Shown: piece by piece, positions 1-8,500 of the stretch | Numbering within the stretch: the stretch's first letter is position 1 | How the letters are laid out: every line of letters starts with the position of its first letter | NCBI GenBank assembly: GCA_014800815.1 | Contig: JAAVFI010000053.1 | Coordinates: 1 to 35,017, forward strand | Reading direction: 5' to 3' | DNA length: 35,017 nt | Origin: Bacteroidales bacterium | GTDB lineage: Bacteria > Bacteroidota > Bacteroidia > Bacteroidales > Muribaculaceae | Notes under the pieces: model-generated | Told to the model about the DNA's origin: nothing | Database searches by the model: none | The model's input: the letters and a program-made list of their open reading frames with translations, nothing else | Position numbers and translations under genes: made by a program

Positions 1-111
1 AATAACCCGTTTCATCAGAGAATCGGAGTGATTATTGTAGAGATTCAAGATAAGCTGATTTTCGCCGGTTTTGTACGGCGCGGCGTATGGTCGAGAATGT
101 TAAAATTGTGA
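1..111 (+). CDS. Possible C-terminal tail of a gene cut by the left edge
   Basis: A plus-strand frame is open from the first base to a TGA at 109-111 (36 codons). It ends in a basic, hydrophobic stretch (…FAGFVRRGVWSRMLKL). The other two plus frames stop early. I do not recognise the protein. A promoter begins just after the stop, which fits a gene ending here, but 36 codons can stay open by chance. It could equally be non-coding. Confidence 0.28.
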   Translation, partial: NNPFHQRIGVIIVEIQDKLIFAGFVRRGVWSRMLKL

Positions 112-117
112 TATTGC

Positions 118-148
118 TTTGATAATCGGGAGATTATCGCTAACTTTG
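118..148 (+). promoter_or_regulatory. Bacteroidales-type sigma-ABfr promoter
   Basis: TTTG at 118-121 is followed after 19 nt by TAACTTTG at 141-148. This matches the Bacteroidota housekeeping promoter pattern (TTTG, 19-21 nt, TAnnTTTG) in both elements and spacing. The start site would fall near 155, giving a leader of about 225 nt before the DUF1848 gene, or a small RNA from 155 onward. Confidence 0.6.
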
Positions 149-382
149 CATTGAGTCACTGTTGTCAGTTTGGCAAATGCGGCTTGTAATGCATTAAATC
201 GCAGTGGGTTAACCACTTACAAACACAGAAAATGTACGATGCTTGTACGGATTTGATTTCTACTCTTTTGTAAGTCAATCGTTTAACCACTTCTGCATCG
301 AGAGCGGGATGGATTAATTCATTAATATACATTAACACATGTACGCTGTGATTTTGCTCAGGTCGTGGTTTAACTTTGTACC
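149..382 (+). other. Non-coding leader with repeated short motifs
   Basis: No convincing protein frame is present. TTAACCACTT occurs at 209-218 and again at 283-292. The first copy lies in a small dyad (AGTGG-GTTAA-CCACT, 203-217). A near-inverted version, GTGGTTTAAC, lies at 365-374. TAACTTTG at 371-378 looks like a second -7 element right before the GTG start at 383, but no TTTG lies at the right distance upstream. The region may be a long leader or hold a small RNA. Confidence 0.3.
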
Positions 383-1327
383 GTGAAGATAGAAAAGACA
401 AGATTGACCTTAAGAGACGGGAATATCGTTGAGGCTCAGGCACCAATGATTATATCTGCAAGTCGGGCTACTGATATTCCGGCGTTTTATAGCCGGTGGT
501 TCTTTGACCGACTTAAGGAGGGGTATGCGCGCTGGCGTAATCCTTATAATGGTAAGGATTCTTATGTGTCGTTTGATAAGACTCGGTTTATTGTTTTCTG
601 GTCTAAGAATCCGGCTCCTATTATTCAATCTTTGCGTCTGCTTAAAGAGCGTAATATCGGATGCTACTTTCAGTTTACGCTCAACGATTATGATGCCGAG
701 GGACTGGAGCCGTATGTGCCTCCGATAGAGCAGCGTATCGAAACGTTCAAACTGCTTGTTGACACTCTCGGCACAGGCTCTGTAGTCTGGCGTTTTGACC
801 CTCTAATTCTGACTGACAGAATTTCCGCCGATGATTTACTGCGAAAAATCGAAAACACTGCAAATCAGCTAAAAGGATATGCTGAAAAGCTTGTGTTCAG
901 TTTCGCAGATATTTCAACCTACCGAAAGGTTGGTCGTAATCTGTCGGCTGCCGGTATAAATTATCGGGAATGGACAGAGAGCGAGATGTTTGAGTTTGCA
1001 AAGGGGTTGTCGGATTTACATCTTAGGGTAGAATTAGCTACCTGCGCCGAAAAGATTGATTTATCACAGTTCGGGATAAGACATAACCGTTGCATTGACC
1101 CTGAATTAATCTGTCGTCTCACCCCTGATTTTCAAGATGAAATCAATCGACTGAAAACAGATAAAGGTCAGAGAGCTCTTTGCGGATGTATATCCTCAAA
1201 AGACATAGGCGTTTACAATACTTGCCCACATGGATGCGTCTATTGTTACGCGAACTCAACTCCTTACTCCGCCCGACAAAATTACATCAGGCATCAACAT
1301 AATACAAGCAACGATTCGATATTATAG
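383..1327 (+). CDS. DUF1848 family protein with C-terminal radical-SAM-like cysteine motif
   Basis: 314 aa. The IISASRATDIPAFY segment (residues 23-36) and the FWSKNPAPI segment (72-80) are hallmarks of DUF1848, a widespread family of unknown function. The C-terminus carries CGC (267-269) and then C281-x3-C285-x2-C288 inside CPHGCVYCYAN, which is the spacing of the [4Fe-4S] ligands of radical SAM enzymes and resembles spore photoproduct lyase relatives. An iron-sulfur cluster is therefore likely; the reaction is unknown. The start is GTG at 383. A later ATG at residue 22 would remove the conserved-looking N-terminal strand, so I keep GTG. The gene is visibly more AT-rich than the locus to its right and converges on the GH2 gene with only 3 nt between stop codons. 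It is probably not part of the PUL. Confidence 0.85.
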   Translation: MKIEKTRLTLRDGNIVEAQAPMIISASRATDIPAFYSRWFFDRLKEGYARWRNPYNGKDSYVSFDKTRFIVFWSKNPAPIIQSLRLLKERNIGCYFQFTLNDYDAEGLEPYVPPIEQRIETFKLLVDTLGTGSVVWRFDPLILTDRISADDLLRKIENTANQLKGYAEKLVFSFADISTYRKVGRNLSAAGINYREWTESEMFEFAKGLSDLHLRVELATCAEKIDLSQFGIRHNRCIDPELICRLTPDFQDEINRLKTDKGQRALCGCISSKDIGVYNTCPHGCVYCYANSTPYSARQNYIRHQHNTSNDSIL

Positions 1328-1330
1328 TTC

Positions 1331-3766
1331 TTACTTCACAGCGATTGTGATTGTAGCGGGCTTGCACCCCTTGGCCTTGGCAGTGAAGGTAATTTTTCCG
1401 GGAGTAGTGGAGCTTCTCACAATAGCTGTGGCTGCGCCGCTGAAGAGATCCATCTCCGGGTTCTGAAATGGTAACAAGCAAGTGGGATCGCCGTTGGCGG
1501 TTGCCTCAAATGCACCTTCTCCGGTGATGAAGAACTTCACCCGACGGGAATCTGTCGGTACTATATTACCGTCTTTATCAGCTACTTGAACGGTGATGTA
1601 AGCGAGGTCGGCGCCATTGGCGTCGAGACTCTCACGATTGGCAGAGAGTACAAGATGATGAGGTTTTCCTGCTGTGCGGAGGGTCTTTTCGGCAGCGACT
1701 TTTCCGGCATTGTCATAAGCGACAACTTTCACTTCTCCGGGTTCGTAGACGGTCTCATTCCACATCAGTCGGTAGCGATTCTGGAGCGTAGAATCGTTTT
1801 TCTCCCTCATGCCCTGACTCTTGCCGTTGATGAAAAGTTCAGCTTTTGGATAGGATGTGTAGACAAATACAGGCGTCACCTTACCCTCGCGACCTTTCCA
1901 GTTCCAATGGGGGAGGATGTGGAGAGTCGAATCCTTCTTGTTCCACTGCGAACGGTAGAGGTAGAAGCGGTCCTTAGGCAGCGAAGCCAGGTCGATGATT
2001 CCAAAGACGGAGCTATGACTCGGCCATGCATCATTGTCATAAGGTGAGGGCTCGCCGAGGTAATCGAAGCCGGTCCATACAAATTGTCCGAGCACCCAGG
2101 GCTGCTCATCCATGAAGAAATCGATGTCGGGGGTATTGGACCAGATACAGGTCTCATTGTCATAGCTTGACGACTGGTTATTTGAGTGCACTACCCCGTT
2201 ATGTTCGTTTACGAAAGACACCGGGAAGTGATAGACTCCGCGAGAGGAAACCGTAGATGCCGTCTCGGAGCCGAGAATCATGCGCTGAGGCAGTTTCTCA
2301 TAAGCAGTCTGATAATATTGCGGTTTATAGTTAAAGCCGGGTATATCGAGGGCTGCGGCGAAACCGTTGTCAAGCACAGCATCAATCTGCTCCATACCGC
2401 AAGTAATCGGGCGCGTAGGGTCCAGGCTCTTCACAATGTCGCGCAACATGACCAATTCGCTCACACCATCGGGACCGCACTGACTGGGCACCTCATTGCC
2501 AATAGACCACATCACTACCGACGGATTGTTGCGGAAGTGCTTCACCATGTTGGTTACATCCTTCTCAGCCCATTCGTTAAAGAAAGCGCCGTAGCCGTTG
2601 GGCGACTTGGGGCGGAAGCTCCAGTCGTCGAACGGCTCCACCATCAGCATTAGTCCGAGTTCGTCGCACAGCTCCACCAACTCCGGCGCGGGCATATTAT
2701 GCGACGTACGTATAGCGTTGGCTCCCATGTCTTTGAGCATTTCTATCTGATGACGGAGAGCGGAACGGTTGACGGCAGCGCCGAGAGGTCCGAGGTCATG
2801 GTGGTTGCATACGCCTTTGAATTTCGTCAGTTCGCCATTTAGGAAGAAACCTTGCTCAGGAATGTATTCAAGTTTGCGTACACCGAAACGAGTAGTATAA
2901 GTATCAGTTTCCGAGCCGTTTACAAATAATCTAGTCACAGCACTGTAAAGTGCGGGATTTTCAGGACTCCAGAGGTCGGGAGACTGAATGAGGAAGTTCT
3001 GGGTGAAATTCTGTCCATGAGCAACGTAAGCCGAACGGTTTTCTGCTACCTTTATGCCAGAAGGAGCGTATATCTCGGTCAGAACGTCTACTTTCTCCCC
3101 CTCGGCAGTGCCCGTAATGTCCATTTCGAGGCATACCGAAGCCTTTTCCTTTGATACAAATGGAGTTGTAACATACGTACCCCATGTCGGGATATGAACA
3201 CGATCGGTATTTATGAAGTGTACGTTGCGGTACAGCCCTGCTCCGGGATACCAGCGGGAAGCCCGTTCGAAGTTCTCCAATTCCACCACGAGGTCGTTAA
3301 GTCCGGGATGCACAGCGTCAGTCACGTCAACATAGAACGAGTTGTAGCCATACGGCCAATATATCACCTCCTTGCCGTTGACCATTACGCGGGCATTGCT
3401 CATAGCACCGTCGAAGACAAGGGTGAAGTTGCGACCGGTTGTATCAGGCACTTCGAGCTTGGTACGGTAAGTACCTTGCCCGATGAAGGGAAGTCCGCCT
3501 GTACGGCCTGTCTTTACCGTTTCATCTTTCTCCTTATTCTGCTCCACTGCTACGGTCTGAAGATCGTTGGCGCGGTCAAAAGGTCCGAAGATAGCCCAGT
3601 CGTGCGGCACGCGCACCGCCTGCCAATTGGTTGCAACAGCGGGGCGTCCATTTGTGAACTCCCAGCCTTCAGCGAGGATTGTTTCACAGCGTTCGCAATA
3701 AGCGTTGAATGCAAGGGTTACCGTCAGAACCAGCGCTACTAATATTTTATGTTTAACAGTCATCAT
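1331..3766 (-). CDS. GH2 family beta-galactosidase-like enzyme with DUF4982 and C-terminal Ig-like domain
   Basis: 811 aa, secreted (hydrophobic signal segment, residues 7-22). Domain order: GH2 N-terminal jelly roll (about 28-185), GH2 Ig-like (about 195-295), TIM barrel (about 300-600), DUF4982-like beta domain (about 625-695), and an invasin/Big-like domain (about 705-811). The acid/base is Glu425 in SIGNEVP and the nucleophile is Glu501 in ILGSETAST. The family hydrolyses terminal beta-galactosides or related beta-glycosides; this architecture is common in Bacteroides periplasmic enzymes. It starts 6 nt after the fecR stop, so it should be co-transcribed with the sigma/anti-sigma pair and not with the susC run. 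Two adjacent ATG codons are present at the start; the first is used here. The exact sugar cannot be read from the sequence. Confidence 0.92.
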   Translation of the reverse strand: MMTVKHKILVALVLTVTLAFNAYCERCETILAEGWEFTNGRPAVATNWQAVRVPHDWAIFGPFDRANDLQTVAVEQNKEKDETVKTGRTGGLPFIGQGTYRTKLEVPDTTGRNFTLVFDGAMSNARVMVNGKEVIYWPYGYNSFYVDVTDAVHPGLNDLVVELENFERASRWYPGAGLYRNVHFINTDRVHIPTWGTYVTTPFVSKEKASVCLEMDITGTAEGEKVDVLTEIYAPSGIKVAENRSAYVAHGQNFTQNFLIQSPDLWSPENPALYSAVTRLFVNGSETDTYTTRFGVRKLEYIPEQGFFLNGELTKFKGVCNHHDLGPLGAAVNRSALRHQIEMLKDMGANAIRTSHNMPAPELVELCDELGLMLMVEPFDDWSFRPKSPNGYGAFFNEWAEKDVTNMVKHFRNNPSVVMWSIGNEVPSQCGPDGVSELVMLRDIVKSLDPTRPITCGMEQIDAVLDNGFAAALDIPGFNYKPQYYQTAYEKLPQRMILGSETASTVSSRGVYHFPVSFVNEHNGVVHSNNQSSSYDNETCIWSNTPDIDFFMDEQPWVLGQFVWTGFDYLGEPSPYDNDAWPSHSSVFGIIDLASLPKDRFYLYRSQWNKKDSTLHILPHWNWKGREGKVTPVFVYTSYPKAELFINGKSQGMREKNDSTLQNRYRLMWNETVYEPGEVKVVAYDNAGKVAAEKTLRTAGKPHHLVLSANRESLDANGADLAYITVQVADKDGNIVPTDSRRVKFFITGEGAFEATANGDPTCLLPFQNPEMDLFSGAATAIVRSSTTPGKITFTAKAKGCKPATITIAVK

Positions 3767-3772
3767 GATTTT

Positions 3773-4792
3773 CTATTGCTGTACAGAAGGTCTGTAACTG
3801 CCGATTTTTATCTTAGTGGGGGCTTTGGTCGATTCGGAGTCCTGGACAAATTCGCAAGACACTTCCTTGCTCAGTTGCAGCATATATACAAACTCATGTA
3901 TATCTTCGCCATTCAGTATGATATGAAACATCTTGTCGGCCACCTTCGGTTCGAGTTCGATGTCCACATAGAACAGTTGCTGCAGGCGCGAGCAAATAGC
4001 CGAAAGAGGCTCTTCGTCAAATATAAGCATACCTTGCCGCCATGAGCAGTATTTATCCACATCCACATTTTCTGTCAGGGATACTCCTGCTGCTCCGAGG
4101 TCAAGATGGTCGGAAGGTTTCATAACCCACTTTTGCCCCTCTACCTCCACATCAACTTTTCCCTCAACCAGCGTCACGCTCTGAGTCGTGTCATAGGCAT
4201 TGACATTGAAGCGGGTGCCCGTGGCTGTCACCTGCAGCATTGAACTGTTGACATTAAACGGGTGCGATGCATCGGAATGTACATTGAAATACCCTTCACC
4301 AGAAAGGGATACATTTCGGCATGCCGATGCCGTAGGAATATAACTGAGTTGACTATTGGAATTAAGCCATACTTCCGACCCATCGGGAAGGGTGAAATGT
4401 GAGCTGCAACCATAGGCAGTCGATAGAGTCATTACCCCGACTTCTTCTACATCGTTGTCTCTGAGTGCCAAATAAATACTTACCACAGCAAGAGGCAAAA
4501 GCAAAAAAGCTGCCACGCGAGACCACGCGCGTAGAAAATGAGAGAAAAAAGTGCGCAGGCTACCGGGCTCCACACCTGCTTTGCGAGACAATCTTTTCCG
4601 GGCTTTCTCCAAATCAATCTCCTCCGACGAATATGCCGGATGTAGCGCATGCCAGATTTCAGCCTGCTCTCTGAAATAAATTTTATTATCCTCAGAAGCC
4701 TTCAGCCATTCGAGCAGAAGCATAGCTTCATCATCGGTGGCTTCGCGCGCAAGGAAACGTGCTATGATTATATTTATATCAGGATGTGTCAT
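3773..4792 (-). CDS. FecR family anti-sigma factor
   Basis: 339 aa. A cytoplasmic N-terminal region (1-88) contains the EAMLLLEWLKASEDN segment typical of the sigma-binding part. One membrane helix follows (about 92-110), then a periplasmic FecR domain (about 122-220, with LPDGSEVWLNSNS and GEGYFNV) and a C-terminal DUF4974 domain (about 256-333). It should hold the adjacent ECF sigma factor inactive until the STN domain of the outer-membrane SusC at 5580 contacts its periplasmic part. It lies 15 nt after the sigma gene and 6 nt before the GH2 gene, all on the minus strand. Family assignment is firm; the partner assignment rests on position. Confidence 0.95.
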   Translation of the reverse strand: MTHPDINIIIARFLAREATDDEAMLLLEWLKASEDNKIYFREQAEIWHALHPAYSSEEIDLEKARKRLSRKAGVEPGSLRTFFSHFLRAWSRVAAFLLLPLAVVSIYLALRDNDVEEVGVMTLSTAYGCSSHFTLPDGSEVWLNSNSQLSYIPTASACRNVSLSGEGYFNVHSDASHPFNVNSSMLQVTATGTRFNVNAYDTTQSVTLVEGKVDVEVEGQKWVMKPSDHLDLGAAGVSLTENVDVDKYCSWRQGMLIFDEEPLSAICSRLQQLFYVDIELEPKVADKMFHIILNGEDIHEFVYMLQLSKEVSCEFVQDSESTKAPTKIKIGSYRPSVQQ

Positions 4793-4807
4793 ATGTTCCT
4801 CAATTTA

Positions 4808-5392
4808 CTATAATAAAATTTCCGTTGCAATTATAAGGAGAATGATAATTTTGAAACGTTCAAGGTCAGCCTGAATGAAGCGCAAAGCTTTGCTTATACG
4901 CGCTTCGACTGTTTTTACTGAGATTTTGAGCCGTTCGGCAATTTCAGAATATTTCAGTTTTTCCTCGCGGCTAAGCATCAGCGTGAGCCTTACTTCAGGA
5001 GCCAGTTTTGCAAGAGATTGTTCTATAGCTTCGTTTAATTCATTAAAGCGAAGCACATCCTCCGGCGTATCCGACATCAGCTCCTCATAGACCTGAAGGT
5101 ACGATTCTTCGACCTTATTATGCTTCAGCTTGTTCAAGGCAAGATTCTGCACCAATGTGGTAAGATATGAGCGCAACGAAGATTTTATTTCCAGCGATTT
5201 TCGTGTATGCCAGAATTGCGTGAATACATCTTGCACAATATCTTCACAAGTATCCCGGTCCTGTATGAATCTGCCCGCAAAAAGAACGAGAAAGTAATAA
5301 TACCGACGAAAAATCACAAAGAATGCCTCATGGCTGTCCGTTTTCAAGGCAGCCATCAGAAGTGCTTCATCATCAAATACTTTATGAGTCAT
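4808..5392 (-). CDS. ECF RNA polymerase sigma factor (sigma-70 family, FecR-paired)
   Basis: 194 aa. Region 2 spans about 22-90 (EDIVQDVFTQFW at 50-61 is the core-binding and -10 melting segment). Region 4 spans about 126-175, with the helix-turn-helix around YSEIAERLKISVKTVEARISKAL. The protein ends in a hydrophobic tail (residues 181-194). It probably activates the divergent susC promoter when released by the adjacent FecR protein. It is the first gene of a three-gene minus-strand operon (sigma, FecR, GH2) and has a plausible constitutive promoter at 5409-5440. Confidence 0.95.
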   Translation of the reverse strand: MTHKVFDDEALLMAALKTDSHEAFFVIFRRYYYFLVLFAGRFIQDRDTCEDIVQDVFTQFWHTRKSLEIKSSLRSYLTTLVQNLALNKLKHNKVEESYLQVYEELMSDTPEDVLRFNELNEAIEQSLAKLAPEVRLTLMLSREEKLKYSEIAERLKISVKTVEARISKALRFIQADLERFKIIILLIIATEILL

Positions 5393-5408
5393 CGTCCGAA
5401 AATTTGCG

Positions 5409-5440
5409 CAAATGTATATTATAAATTTTGTGTTTGCAAG
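5409..5440 (-). promoter_or_regulatory. Promoter of the sigma/fecR/GH2 operon
   Basis: On the minus strand, TACATTTG (5416-5409) fits the -7 element TAnnTTTG. CTTG (5440-5437) lies 20 nt upstream and fits the -33 element with one mismatch. The start site would fall near 5402, about 10 nt before the sigma ATG, so the leader is very short. Confidence 0.5.
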
Positions 5441-5476
5441 GGATATTTAAAAAAAATCATTTTTTGAAAAATTCTT

Positions 5477-5484
5477 TAATTTTG
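5477..5484 (+). promoter_or_regulatory. -7 element of the susC promoter
   Basis: TAATTTTG fits the Bacteroidota -7 pattern. No TTTG occurs 19-21 nt upstream (the nearest, 5463-5466, is only 10 nt away). A weak -33 region is what would be expected if transcription needs the ECF sigma factor, but the real ECF recognition site cannot be named from one sequence. Confidence 0.35.
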
Positions 5485-5523
5485 CGATAGGGTATTCCAT
5501 ATCCAAATTGTCATAGAATTATA

Positions 5524-5545
5524 CGCCGCGAAAAAAATCACGGCG
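5524..5545 (+). other. Stem-loop in the susC leader
   Basis: CGCCG (5524-5528) and CGGCG (5541-5545) can form a 5-bp GC stem around a 12-nt A-rich loop, 34 nt before the susC ATG. It could affect mRNA stability or translation. A short stem like this can also arise by chance. Confidence 0.3.
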
Positions 5546-5579
5546 AAACCTTAAATCAGACTATAAATCAATCCAAAAA

Positions 5580-8500
5580 ATGAATCACAATTTCAAACAA
5601 AAAAAATGGCTCACTTTCAATCTGCCGCGATGCGTAGTATTGATGGCGACCTTAATGGTGATGCTCTGCTCAAGTGCATACGCTTCAGCCGACGACCGGA
5701 ACGTGACTCTGGATGTCTCCCGGGCGAAAATGGGCAATGTTCTGAACTCAATCGGGATGCAGACAGGCTACAGTTTTTTCTACAGCACCGAGATGCTCGA
5801 CGATTGCGGACCCGTGACAATAAAAGTTGTCGACCAACCTTTAGACAAAGTCCTCAACCAGCTGCTGCCTCCTCACGGATTGGCCTACTCAATCAACAAG
5901 AAACAGATTGTTTTGAGCAAGAACAATGAATCGTCCGCAAAATTAAAAGCCGGGCAAGAAGTGACGGTGACCGGTACAGTCACCGATACCGAAGGAGAGC
6001 CATTGATTGGTGTTTCTGTAGTCAACGAAACCAACTCAAAAGGTGTAACCACCGACCTCGACGGCAACTATAGCATCAAAGTACCCGTCGGAGCAACACT
6101 GATATTCTCTTATGTGGGCTGTACATCGGTGAAGAGTAAAATCGTATCAGACAAGCCTCTGGATATCACAATGTCGTTGGACGACAACCTTCTCTCGGAA
6201 GTGGTCGTTGTCGGCTATGGCACACAGAAGAAAGTGAACCTCACCGGCGCCGTATCAGTTATCGACGGAAAAGACCTCGAAGGACGCTCAGCCAACAACA
6301 TGACCCAGCTCCTCCAGGGTGCGGTCCCCAATATGAACATCAAGCTCTCAGGCGGTCGTCCCGGAGAGGGCGGCTCCATCAATATCCGTGGTGTACAGAC
6401 TCTTAGCGGTTCGTCTTCAGGCATGAATCCTCTTACACTCATCGACGGTGTCGAAGGAGACATCAACGCCGTAAACCCCAACGATGTGGAGAGTATTTCA
6501 GTACTTCGCGACGCCTCTGCTGCTGCAATTTATGGAGCGCGTGCCGCTTTCGGCGTTATTCTTCTCACCACCAAAAACGGACAGAAAGGTAAATCATCCA
6601 TAAGCTATTCAGGCAGCTATTCTTTCGGAGCCCCGACAGTCTCCCGCGACTATGAAACCCGCGGCTACTACTCAGCGGCTATCAACGACATGTTCTTCAA
6701 ATCCTATGCCGGTATCAACTATACAACCTACGATGATGAGGACTACTATGAGCTCTGGATACGCAGAAATGACAAGACCGAGAATCCCGAGCGTCCGTGG
6801 GTAATGATCAAAGACGGAGAATATCGCTACTATGGTAACACTGACTGGTGGCACTATCTCTACGACGAATCGCGTCCGACATTAGACCAGAACGTAAGCG
6901 TTCAGGGTGGCAACGAGATGATCAACTACTACATCTCCGGCGGTTACCACAGCCAGGATGGTGTAATGGCACATAACACCGATAAATTCGCAAAATACGA
7001 TTTTCGCACTAAAGTAAGTGCTGCGATCGCTCCCTGGCTGCGTCTGAGCAACAACACCAGCTACCACAATCAGGCTTACACCTATAATCTGCCGGTTTCG
7101 GTGAATTCTTTCATAGAGAGCGCCGACATACATCTTCTGGCATCGGATGTCCCGGTCAACCCCGACGGAACAGCCGTGTATATGCCTTCCAGCCACAGCG
7201 GCGGTTATTCGCTTGCAAACGGTGTCACAGCCGCCATGCTCAATGGCAACAACCGTTCAAAGGACCGCAACTCCACATTCTCAACCACATTCGAGGTGCA
7301 GATTGATCCCATAAAGCATCTCAATGTTACTGCCAATTACACCTATCTTACATATAACCTTTGGAATCAGAACCGCAAATCGCAGTTTGAGTATTCCAAG
7401 AATCCCGGAGAAATCTTAACCGCCGAGCTCAAAGGGATATCCGAAAACTCTCTTTTTCGCACCAATACCGAGAGTTACTATCATGCCGCCAATGCCTTTG
7501 CCACATACGACAACGGTTGGAACGGCAACAATGTAAAGGCTACAGCCGGTATCAACTACGAACGCCGCCACTATCAGTACACCTCTATTTATCGCGACGG
7601 AATGGTCAACGACAAGCTTGACGACTTCAATCTGGCAACCGGCGATATCATTGAACTGCATGGCGGTCAGGAAGCATACTCTCTGTTCGGTTTCTTCTGC
7701 CGTGCCAATTACGACTATAAAGGACGCTATCTGGCAGAGTTCAGCGGCCGATACGATGGTTCATCGCGTTTCCGCCGCAATCATCGCTACGCTTTCTTCC
7801 CCTCCGGATCACTCGGCTGGCGTTTCAGCGAGGAAGATTTCTTCAAAGACATACACCAGTGGTGGAACAACGGCAAACTCCGCGTTTCGTACGGACAGCT
7901 CGGTAATCAGGCCGGAGTCGGCTACTACGACTACATTCAGACCATTACTACCGGCTCATTGATCAGCTATACATTCGACGGCGTTTCCAACGCAACTTCT
8001 TCAAGCGTAAGCGCTCCCAATGCCGGAGACCTAACCTGGGAAAAGGTAATTACCTACAACATCGGTCTCGACCTCGGCTTCCTCAACAATCGCCTTTCGT
8101 TCACCGGCGATATGTACATCCGCGACACCAACGACATGCTTTGCGCCTCACAGGATCTTCCCGGTGTGTACGGTGCTTCAGCTCCGAAAATGAACGCAGC
8201 CAACTTGCGCACCAAAGGCTGGGAAATGTCATTGGAATGGAAAGACGGATTCAACTTGGGCAACGACCGCTTCAATTATCAGATTATGGTAGCGCTGGCC
8301 GACAATACATCCAAGGTCCGGAAATACTATAATCCGCAGAAAATTCTCGGTACTCCCTACGAGGGTCAGGAACTCGGTGAAATATGGGGATTCAAGACCG
8401 ACGGATACTTCGCCACCGATGAGGAGGCTGCCAATTACCAGGTAGATCAGGCTTACGTCAACAACCTGCTCAACGGTGCAGCCCTTGATCCGGGACTTCA

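Noticed and set aside
165-446. 93-codon minus-strand frame in the left leader
   Set aside because: It overlaps the start of the DUF1848 gene, shows no family signature and no promoter on that strand.
5581-5940. Possible second small gene in another frame at the start of susC
   Set aside because: A plus-strand frame of about 107 codons exists but overlaps the STN-coding part completely and has no features of its own.
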